From assembly GCA_945878835.1 (NCBI GenBank), contig CAMCUG010000091.1, positions 1-6,096 of the forward strand: 6,096 nt of DNA, written 5' to 3'. This stretch comes from Chryseobacterium gleum (GTDB lineage: Bacteria; Bacteroidota; Bacteroidia; Flavobacteriales_D; Sanyastnellaceae). Made by a program: the position numbers and the translations under genes. Positions within the stretch are counted from its first letter, which is position 1. Each line of letters opens with the position of its first letter. The notes below the pieces were generated by a model, which was given only the letters and a program-made list of their open reading frames with translations, had not been told where the DNA came from and did not search any database. Below, piece after piece: positions 1 to 5,714 of this stretch.

Positions 1-1473
1 TCCTTTTCTGTTGCTTATGGCGCGCACACAGGAATTGGAACATTGCCCGCATTGTACTACGGAAATGAAGAACAGAAAAAACTCTTCATCTCGAAACTTT
101 CAACGGGAGAATGGTTCGGCTGTTATTGCTTAACTGAACCGAATTCAGGAAGCGACGCCAATTCAGGAAAGACAAAAGCCACATTAACTGAAGACGGAAA
201 GCACTATAAAATATCTGGACAAAAAATGTGGATCACGAATGCTGGATTTGCAGATGTATTCACGGTTTTTGCAAAAATTGAAGACGATGAAAATTTAACA
301 GCATTTCTTCTTCACAAAGACATGCCCGGCATAACATTGAATCCCGAAGAAAAGAAGATGGGCATCAAAGGTTCTTCCACCCGTCAAGTCTTTTTCAATG
401 ACATTCTCGTTCCAATAGAAAACATGTTAAGCGACCGCCAGAATGGTTTCAAAATAGCCGTTAACATTTTGAATATTGGACGCATCAAATTAGCCGGGGC
501 AGTCATGGGTGGTGCAAAAGCAACGGTTACTGACTCTGTGGAATACGCCATTACTCGAGAGCAATTCGGAAGATCTATTTCAAAATATGGTGCAATTCGT
601 CACAAATTAGCGGAGATGGCTATTCGCTGCTATGCCACGGAATCTGCGTTGTATCGGGCTACTCAAAACATTGACGACGCCATTGCTGGATTAATAGAAT
701 CTGGAATGGAAAAAGGAGCTGCTGTGTTGAAAGGCATTGCAGCTTTTGCGCCTGAATGCGCAATACTCAAAGTGTACGGCAGTGAAACATTGGATTACGT
801 TGTAGACGAAGCCGTTCAGATTTATGGCGGAATGGGATACAGCGCTGAATCACGTGTGGAACGAGCTTATCGCGATTCTCGTATCAATCGAATTTTCGAA
901 GGAACTAACGAAATCAATCGCATGCTTATCGTTGACATGCTTTTGAAAAAAGCCATGAAAGGCGAATTGGATTTAATGACTCCAGCTATGAATGTGGCGA
1001 ATGAACTCATGTCAATTCCTGATTTCGCTGAGCCAAGTGAAGACATCTTCGAACGCTACTTAGCGTGCATTGAAAATTTCAAAAAAGCAGTTCTCATGAT
1101 TGCAGGAAGTGCCGCTCAAAAACTTATGATGCAATTAGCGAAAGAGCAAGAGATATTAATGAACATTGCGGACATGGCTATTTGGACATACGTTGCTGAA
1201 AGCACCGTTCTCAGAACTCAGAAAAGAGTTCAGCTAAGAGGAATAGAAAATTCCGTAAGTCAAATTGCCATGATGCAGACCTTGGTCACAGATCTTGCAG
1301 ACTTCATAAATAAAGCTGGAAAAGACGCCTTGAATTCTTTTGTTGAGGGAGATGAGCAGCGCATGATGATGATGGGCTTGCGCAGATTTACAAAAACAGA
1401 ACCCTTCAGCACAAAAGAAGGTCGACGCATCGTTGCAGCTGAATTAATTGCAGCCGGGAAGTACTGTTTCTAA
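1..1473 (+). CDS. Acyl-CoA dehydrogenase, 5'-truncated by window edge
   Basis: FAD-dependent acyl-CoA dehydrogenase, expected to oxidise acyl-CoA to trans-2-enoyl-CoA in cytoplasmic beta-oxidation. The reading frame is open from base 1, and the residues before the TTG at 43 (SFSVAYGAHTGIGT) are typical family sequence, so the gene starts upstream and 43 is not a start. Numbering from base 1 gives 490 residues. The first family signature is at 43-55 (CLTEPNSGSDANS), followed by the FAD-contacting MWITNAG segment. The second signature runs from Q273 to D292 (QIYGGMGY...D). The likely catalytic base is Glu300 in FEGTNEI, the position used by MCAD and VLCAD. About 175 residues follow the catalytic domain, giving the long VLCAD/ACAD9-like architecture. 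As I recall, Bacteroidota members are about 600 residues and end in KYCF as here, so roughly 110 N-terminal residues are missing. Chain-length preference cannot be read from the sequence. No frameshift is seen. Confidence 0.95.
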   Translation, partial: SFSVAYGAHTGIGTLPALYYGNEEQKKLFISKLSTGEWFGCYCLTEPNSGSDANSGKTKATLTEDGKHYKISGQKMWITNAGFADVFTVFAKIEDDENLTAFLLHKDMPGITLNPEEKKMGIKGSSTRQVFFNDILVPIENMLSDRQNGFKIAVNILNIGRIKLAGAVMGGAKATVTDSVEYAITREQFGRSISKYGAIRHKLAEMAIRCYATESALYRATQNIDDAIAGLIESGMEKGAAVLKGIAAFAPECAILKVYGSETLDYVVDEAVQIYGGMGYSAESRVERAYRDSRINRIFEGTNEINRMLIVDMLLKKAMKGELDLMTPAMNVANELMSIPDFAEPSEDIFERYLACIENFKKAVLMIAGSAAQKLMMQLAKEQEILMNIADMAIWTYVAESTVLRTQKRVQLRGIENSVSQIAMMQTLVTDLADFINKAGKDALNSFVEGDEQRMMMMGLRRFTKTEPFSTKEGRRIVAAELIAAGKYCF

Positions 1474-1490
1474 TAAAGAATTGAAAAACA

Positions 1491-1514
1491 AAATAGGGAA
1501 TTAATTCCCTATTT
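1491..1514. terminator. Perfect 24-bp palindrome between convergent genes, probable terminator
   Basis: The arms AAATAGGGAATT and AATTCCCTATTT form a perfect palindrome, giving a stem of about 10 bp with a TTAA loop in either transcript. Read on the minus strand it is followed by TGTTTTTC (1490 down to 1483), a U-rich tract suited to intrinsic termination of recQ. Read on the plus strand there is an A-rich run before it but only ATTTC after it, so termination of the acyl-CoA dehydrogenase transcript would be weaker or would rely on the stem for 3'-end protection. The recQ stop codon (1501-1503) lies inside the palindrome. Terminator function is inferred from structure and position. Confidence 0.7.
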
Positions 1515-3705
1515 CTGAATGAAACTTTATACGCATCAAGCGCAGGATTCCCTCTTCGTAATCACCGTCGAAATACTCTTCTGCCTCTAAAATATCATCT
1601 GTTTCAGATTGCATGAAGTACTCCATGATTTCATCTTGGGAATCTTCATCAATTTCATCATCTATAAAATATTGAATATCTAAGCGTGTTCCAGCATGAA
1701 CGATGGTTTCAATCTCGTCAATTAAATCTGGGTATGTTTTACCAATTCCCTTCGCAATATCGAAAAGCGGAATGCGCTTATCAACGTTTTGAATGATCTT
1801 AATTTTGTGGCTGCTCTTAGCATGTGCACTTTTCAAAACAAAATCTTCTGGACGTTCAATATCATTGTCTTCAACATATTTTTTTATCAGTGCTAAAAAC
1901 GCAGAACCGAATTTCATGGCCTTACCTTTCCCTACTCCTCCAATGTGCGAAAGCTCATCAATGGTAATTGGATATTGTGTAGCCATTTCCTCCATAGAAG
2001 GTTCCGAAAAAATCACATAGGGTGGTAGTCCTTTTTCCTTTGAAACTTTCTGACGCAATTCTTTCAGCATTAGGAACAACGTTTCGTCGGATGCTCCTGA
2101 ACCGGTCGCCTTCACTGCATGAATCAATTCACCATCGTCATCTGTTTCTCCTATCTCTTCTTCCTTCACTAAATCCATTTTGAAAGGAGTCTTCAAAAAC
2201 TCCAATCCTTCAGCCGTAAGCTTCAACGTTCCGTAGGTTTCAATTTCTTTGCGAATAAAATTCTTAACAAGGAGCTGACGCATAATGGCGTTCCAATGCT
2301 TGTCTGTTTCCTCTTTTCCAGCGCCAAACAACTTGTGCTTATCTGCTTTGTAAGTCGACACCTCAGCGTTATTAAGCCCGCCCAATACATTCGCAATAAA
2401 TTTCGCTTTGTGGGTCTCTTTAAATGCTTTTATGCATTCCAAAACCAATTTCACATCTTCCGTAGCATCGAAAATTTGTTTCGGCTTGCGCGAGTTATCG
2501 TCCATGCCTGCCCCTTCACCGGTAACGTCATCCCATTCTTCACCAAAATAGTGAAGCAAATATTTTCTTCGGCTCATTGCCGTTTCGGCGTATGCCATTA
2601 CTTCTTGAAGAAGAAGCATTCCGATTTCTTGCTCTGCAACTGGTTTACCGTGCAGAAACTTCTCTAATTTCTCAACGTCCTTCGGAGAGTAAAAAGCCAA
2701 ACAATGTCCTTCACCACCATCTCTTCCTGCGCGACCCGTTTCTTGATAATAACTCTCTAAACTTTTTGGAATATCATGGTGAATAACGAATCTCACATCG
2801 GGTTTATCGATACCCATTCCAAACGCGATAGTTGCAACAATAACATCTACATCCTGCATGAGAAATTTATCCTGAACGTCGTTCCGCTGATGGCTGTCCA
2901 TTCCAGCATGATATGACAGCGCTTTAATTCCGTTAGCTACGAGCAGCTCTGCAATCTCCTCGGTCTTCTTCCGAGACAGGCAATATACTATCCCGCTTTT
3001 ACCGGCATTCCCTTTTACGAATTGAATGATCTGTTTTCCAACGCTTACTTTAGGGCGTACTTCGTAGTACAGATTATCACGGTTGAAAGAAGACTTAAAG
3101 ACTTTCGCATCAACCATTCCAAGGTTCTTCTGAATATCTATCTGAACCTTAGGGGTAGCCGTTGCGGTTAAGGCCATTACGGGTAAATCAGCAATTTGCT
3201 GAATAATGGTTTTGATTCTTCTGTATTCAGGACGGAAATCGTGTCCCCATTCTGAAATACAATGCGCTTCATCAATAGCAACAAACGAAATTTTACAGGT
3301 TCGAAGAAATTCTATATTCTCTTCTTTTGTTAAAGACTCTGGGGCCACATAAAGAAGCTTGGTCTTGCCACTGAGCATGTCCTTCCTTACTTGAGCAATC
3401 TCGCTTTTATTCAATGAAGAATTAATGACGTGCGCTATACCATCTTCATTTGAAAATCCTCGCATAGCATCTACCTGATTTTTCATCAAGGCAATCAAAG
3501 GCGAAACCACAATAGCTGTTCCTTCCGACATAAGAGCAGGAAGCTGGTAGCACAGAGACTTCCCTCCTCCTGTAGGCATAATCACGAAGGTGTCATTTCC
3601 TGCAAGCACATTGTCAATAACGCCTTCCTGCAGGCCTTTAAAGTTTGAAAATCCAAAAAAATACTTTAAGGCTTCTTTCGGAGCCATAACTGTCGCTGTA
3701 ATCAT
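1501..3705 (-). CDS. recQ: RecQ-family ATP-dependent DNA helicase (zinc-cysteine-less variant)
   Basis: Superfamily 2 3'-5' DNA helicase of 734 residues, expected in recombination and replication-fork repair. Visible motifs: Walker A MPTGGGKS at 43-50, DEAH at 145-148, the RecQ aromatic-rich loop SEWGHDFRPEY at 151-161, TATAT motif III at 180-184, motif V ATIAFGMGIDKPDVR from 291, and motif VI QETGRAGRDG at 321-330. The RQC region follows: a winged-helix-like segment at about 411-505, then an HRDC domain at about 538-615. A C-terminal extension of about 100 residues resembles the helix-turn-helix domain (HTH_40) found at RecQ C-termini and is very acidic at 682-718. Oddity: the four zinc-ligand cysteines of E. 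coli RecQ (380, 397, 400, 403) are absent. Ser378 replaces the first, and 396-404 reads GEGAGMDDN. The protein is longer than E. coli RecQ (about 610 residues). Start at Met1 is assumed; Met7 is an equally workable alternative. No Shine-Dalgarno is seen. It is convergent with the upstream gene and divergent from kdsD. Confidence 0.96.
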   Translation of the reverse strand: MITATVMAPKEALKYFFGFSNFKGLQEGVIDNVLAGNDTFVIMPTGGGKSLCYQLPALMSEGTAIVVSPLIALMKNQVDAMRGFSNEDGIAHVINSSLNKSEIAQVRKDMLSGKTKLLYVAPESLTKEENIEFLRTCKISFVAIDEAHCISEWGHDFRPEYRRIKTIIQQIADLPVMALTATATPKVQIDIQKNLGMVDAKVFKSSFNRDNLYYEVRPKVSVGKQIIQFVKGNAGKSGIVYCLSRKKTEEIAELLVANGIKALSYHAGMDSHQRNDVQDKFLMQDVDVIVATIAFGMGIDKPDVRFVIHHDIPKSLESYYQETGRAGRDGGEGHCLAFYSPKDVEKLEKFLHGKPVAEQEIGMLLLQEVMAYAETAMSRRKYLLHYFGEEWDDVTGEGAGMDDNSRKPKQIFDATEDVKLVLECIKAFKETHKAKFIANVLGGLNNAEVSTYKADKHKLFGAGKEETDKHWNAIMRQLLVKNFIRKEIETYGTLKLTAEGLEFLKTPFKMDLVKEEEIGETDDDGELIHAVKATGSGASDETLFLMLKELRQKVSKEKGLPPYVIFSEPSMEEMATQYPITIDELSHIGGVGKGKAMKFGSAFLALIKKYVEDNDIERPEDFVLKSAHAKSSHKIKIIQNVDKRIPLFDIAKGIGKTYPDLIDEIETIVHAGTRLDIQYFIDDEIDEDSQDEIMEYFMQSETDDILEAEEYFDGDYEEGILRLMRIKFHSEIGN

Positions 3706-3722
3706 TATCTTTTAGTAATTGA

Positions 3723-3742
3723 ACGTTATGAAAAAGTAACGT
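3723..3742. repeat. Short inverted repeat in recQ leader
   Basis: ACGTTA (3723-3728) and TAACGT (3737-3742) are exact inverted copies with an 8-nt spacer. In recQ mRNA they could form a 6-bp stem, 7 with a G-U pair, around a U-rich loop, 18 nt before the start codon. It could be a leader hairpin, a protein-binding site, or chance; the arms are short. Confidence 0.35.
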
Positions 3743-3761
3743 CTCTGTAAACTTCGCTTAA

Positions 3762-3797
3762 CGAATATAAGCACAAAAGCACATGCACACCGACAAA
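3762..3797 (-). promoter_or_regulatory. Candidate recQ promoter (Bacteroidota -33/-7 type)
   Basis: On the minus strand TATATTCG (3769 down to 3762) matches the Bacteroidota -7 consensus TAnnTTTG at five of six defined positions. TTTG (3797 down to 3794) lies 24 nt upstream as a -33 element, slightly further than usual. The predicted transcript start near 3755-3758 would leave a leader of about 50 nt before the recQ ATG. The same 11 bases, CTTATATTCGT, occur in the candidate promoter of the gene at 5715, which supports a real element. Assigned by pattern only. Confidence 0.45.
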
Positions 3798-3834
3798 TCC
3801 GATCGAAAAAAAAGACCTCTAAAAACTAACGATT

Positions 3835-3852
3835 CTTTGCATCTTTGCAAAG
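3835..3852 (+). promoter_or_regulatory. Candidate kdsD -7 promoter element inside an inverted repeat
   Basis: CATCTTTG (3840-3847) matches TAnnTTTG at five of six defined positions and is followed by CAAA, a context I often see at Bacteroidota promoters. It sits 10 nt before the ATG at 3858, so the message would be nearly leaderless. No clear TTG is present at the -33 distance, which weakens the call. The element lies within a 7-bp inverted repeat, CTTTGCA (3835-3841) and TGCAAAG (3846-3852), with a 4-nt spacer, which could be an operator. Its position supports starting kdsD at 3858 rather than at the in-frame ATG at 3783. Confidence 0.45.
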
Positions 3853-3857
3853 TGAAA

Positions 3858-4826
3858 ATGACCTCAAACACTTCAATTTTAGACTCGGCGAAAGAAGCCA
3901 TTCGATTAGAAGCAGATGCGATTTCCACATTGGGAATGTCGCTAGACAACGCCTTTGTATCTGTTGTAATGGCTGTCCTCGAAACTGAGCAACCGATCAT
4001 TGTAACCGGAATCGGCAAGAGCGGAATAATTGCTCAAAAATGGGTGGCCACTTTTAATAGCACCGGACAACCCGCTCAGTTTTTGCATGCCTCTGAAGCC
4101 ATTCATGGCGATTTGGGTATGGTTCAAAACAATAGCATTGTCTTTTGCCTATCGAAAAGCGGAGACTCCCCTGAAATTCAATACCTGGTTTCCTTATTGA
4201 AATCTATGAATGTTCAGTTAGTGGGAGTAGGTGCTAACACCGAAAGTTTTCTGGCGAAAGAATCGACTTACTTTTTACATACCCCCATGACAAGCGAAGC
4301 TTGTCCGAATAATTTAGCTCCAACCGTTAGCACGACACTTCAATTGGCCGTAGGCGACGCAATTGCTGTCTCGCTTATGACGGAACGAGGATTTAGCAAA
4401 CTCGATTTTGCAAAATTCCATCCCGGTGGAGCTCTTGGAAAAAAACTTTTTACAACCATTGGACAAGTGATGCGTGTAGATGCCCTACCACAGGTTTCTT
4501 CAGACTGTAACTTCCGCGATTTGCTCATGGAGATATCTTCCAAGCGTGTTGGTGCCACTGCAGTGTTAGAAAACGATGAGTTATTGGGTATAGTTACGGA
4601 CGGTGATATTCGAAGAGCCGTTGAGCGTAATGTGAATTTAGATGCATTGCGCGCATCTGACTTAATGAACATATCAGCCAAAAGAATTCAAAGCTCAGCT
4701 TTAGCCGTTGAAGGTTTTCAATTGATGGAAAACAACAAGATTAGCCAATTGCTTGTGGTGGACGAAAGCGGAAAATATTGTGGCATTATTCATTTGCATG
4801 ATATTCTGAGTGCAGGCATTAATTAA
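3858..4826 (+). CDS. kdsD: D-arabinose-5-phosphate isomerase (KdsD/KpsF/GutQ family)
   Basis: Cytoplasmic aldose-ketose isomerase that interconverts D-ribulose 5-phosphate and D-arabinose 5-phosphate, the entry to Kdo for lipopolysaccharide inner core. It has 322 residues, close to the 328 of E. coli KdsD. The SIS domain covers about 1-200, with GIGKSG at 51-56, STGQPAQFLHASEAIHGDLGM at 68-88 and SKSGDSPE at 99-106. The four residues important in E. coli KdsD (K59, E111, E152, H193) align with K54, E106, E147 (in SEACP) and H188 (in FHPGGALG). Two CBS domains follow at about 203-257 and 267-322, with TDGDIRR at 247-253 and a C-terminal HLHDILSAG. I chose the ATG at 3858 because the in-frame ATG 75 bp earlier would add a Lys/Arg-rich tail not expected in the family, and because a promoter element lies between them. 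tatC begins 5 bp after the stop. The symbol could equally be kpsF. Confidence 0.94.
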   Translation: MTSNTSILDSAKEAIRLEADAISTLGMSLDNAFVSVVMAVLETEQPIIVTGIGKSGIIAQKWVATFNSTGQPAQFLHASEAIHGDLGMVQNNSIVFCLSKSGDSPEIQYLVSLLKSMNVQLVGVGANTESFLAKESTYFLHTPMTSEACPNNLAPTVSTTLQLAVGDAIAVSLMTERGFSKLDFAKFHPGGALGKKLFTTIGQVMRVDALPQVSSDCNFRDLLMEISSKRVGATAVLENDELLGIVTDGDIRRAVERNVNLDALRASDLMNISAKRIQSSALAVEGFQLMENNKISQLLVVDESGKYCGIIHLHDILSAGIN

Positions 4827-4831
4827 TTGAG

Positions 4832-5626
4832 ATGGCTGAAGAGAAAAACATGAGCTTCTTGGAGCATCTTGAGGAACTTAGAAAAAGATTGTTTCGAGCG
4901 GTTTTGTTTGCTGTTGCAGGAGTTGTGGTTGTATTTATTTTCGACACTTATGTTATTGAAAATATCATTATGGCTCCTCGAAGAGCCGATTTCCCTACAT
5001 ACCGTTTCTTTTGTTGGTTAGGCCAAAACTTGGGGTTGGAAGATCAGCTCTGCTTTTCAGATGCTAACTTCACACTTCAGAGCACCACTATGGGCGGAAA
5101 TTTTTCTGCCTACATGACGGTGGTTTTAATTGGAGGAGTCATTCTCGCCTTTCCCGCAATCTTTTATCAGCTTTGGGCTTTCGTTCGTCCAGGATTGAAA
5201 AAGACTGAGCTTAAATCTGCCCGCGGCATTGGCTTCTATGTATCCTTGTTATTCTTTTTTGGAGTATTGTTCGGTTATTATGTGCTTACACCCCTGTCTA
5301 TTCAATTTTTAGGAAACTTTGCTTTTGCAGATGTCGAAGTAAATGCAACCGTATTGTCTTATTTGAAACTGTGCTCTTCACTCATTCTCGGAACGGGGCT
5401 AGTTTTCCAGATGCCCGTAGTGATTTACTTCTTGGCGAAAATTGGTTTAGTAACTTCGGCATTCCTTAAAAAATACCGAAGACACGCCTTCGTTATTAAC
5501 CTTATTGTTAGTGCTATTATTACTCCTCCAGACGTGACGAGTCAAATGCTTGTTTCGCTGCCTTTGCTGTTGCTTTATGAAATAAGTATCCGTGTTGCTC
5601 AACGCGTGGAGAAAAAGAAAGGGTAA
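4832..5626 (+). CDS. tatC: Twin-arginine translocase subunit TatC
   Basis: Polytopic inner-membrane receptor of the Tat pathway, which binds twin-arginine signal peptides and, with TatA/TatB-type proteins, exports folded proteins. It has 264 residues and six predicted membrane helices (roughly 21-38, 95-117, 133-154, 180-202, 217-230, 235-253). The cytoplasmic N-terminus carries FLEHLEELRKRL at 9-20, with Glu15 matching E. coli Glu15. YQLWAF at 112-117 includes the conserved Phe (E. coli F94), Glu126 matches E103, and TPPDVTSQ at 231-238 is the family hallmark. E. coli Glu170 is Gln193 here. The first periplasmic loop is about 22 residues longer than in E. coli and carries Cys61 and Cys74, a form I recall from Bacteroidota. 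Met7 (MSFLEHL) is an alternative start. The 5-bp gap to kdsD suggests cotranscription and perhaps translational coupling. No tatA lies in the window. Confidence 0.96.
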   Translation: MAEEKNMSFLEHLEELRKRLFRAVLFAVAGVVVVFIFDTYVIENIIMAPRRADFPTYRFFCWLGQNLGLEDQLCFSDANFTLQSTTMGGNFSAYMTVVLIGGVILAFPAIFYQLWAFVRPGLKKTELKSARGIGFYVSLLFFFGVLFGYYVLTPLSIQFLGNFAFADVEVNATVLSYLKLCSSLILGTGLVFQMPVVIYFLAKIGLVTSAFLKKYRRHAFVINLIVSAIITPPDVTSQMLVSLPLLLLYEISIRVAQRVEKKKG

Positions 5627-5649
5627 TTCCAATTTACAATTGATTTTCG

Positions 5650-5683
5650 TTTGCAATGAGAAACGAGATTTTTCTTATATTCG
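5650..5683 (+). promoter_or_regulatory. Candidate promoter of the secreted-protein gene (-33/-7)
   Basis: TTTG (5650-5653) and TATATTCG (5676-5683) are separated by 22 nt, within the range reported for Bacteroidota TTTG/TAnnTTTG promoters, with one mismatch in the -7 element. Transcription would start near 5688-5690, leaving a leader of about 25 nt made almost entirely of A and T. This indicates that the downstream gene has its own promoter and is not simply the third gene of the kdsD-tatC transcript. Assigned by pattern only. Confidence 0.55.
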
Positions 5684-5685
5684 TA

Positions 5686-5705
5686 AACTTAAAAGTTAAC
5701 TTAAA
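5686..5705 (+). repeat. A/T-rich tandem leader repeat before secreted-protein gene
   Basis: AACTTAAA occurs at 5686-5693 and again at 5698-5705 with a 12-nt period; the stretch between them contains the palindrome AAGTTAACTT (5694-5703). It covers the predicted transcript start and leader. In a phylum that does not use Shine-Dalgarno pairing, such an unstructured A/T-rich leader is consistent with strong translation. It may also be low-complexity chance. Confidence 0.3.
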
Positions 5706-5714
5706 TTTAAATAC

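Noticed and set aside
43..45. TTG at 43 as the start of the acyl-CoA dehydrogenase
   Set aside because: The frame is open to base 1, and the 14 codons before it encode conserved family sequence (AYGAHTGIGT), so the gene simply continues off the left edge.
1363..1374. ATG tandem run in the acyl-CoA dehydrogenase gene
   Set aside because: It encodes a Met run in a conserved C-terminal segment (QRMMMMGLRR), where relatives as I recall have Met/Leu at the same places. It is ordinary coding sequence, not a functional microsatellite.
2296..2786. Plus-strand open frames inside recQ (2296-2667, 2577-2786, also 1793-2020)
   Set aside because: They lie antisense to a fully conserved helicase, have no recognisable protein features and no promoter of their own; they are shadows of the recQ reading frame.
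3783..3857. 25-residue N-terminal extension of KdsD from the ATG at 3783
   Set aside because: It is Lys/Arg-rich and unlike family N-termini, and it overlaps the candidate kdsD -7 element and the candidate recQ -33 element. The ATG at 3858 gives the usual family length.
3758..4681. Minus-strand open frames across kdsD (3758-4018, 3942-4127, 4340-4681)
   Set aside because: They are antisense to conserved SIS/CBS coding sequence and have no recognisable domain.
5630..5650. Possible terminator after tatC (CAATT / AATTG, 3-nt loop, then ATTTTCG)
   Set aside because: The stem is 5 bp and almost all A-T, with no real U-tract, so it is too weak to call as an intrinsic terminator.
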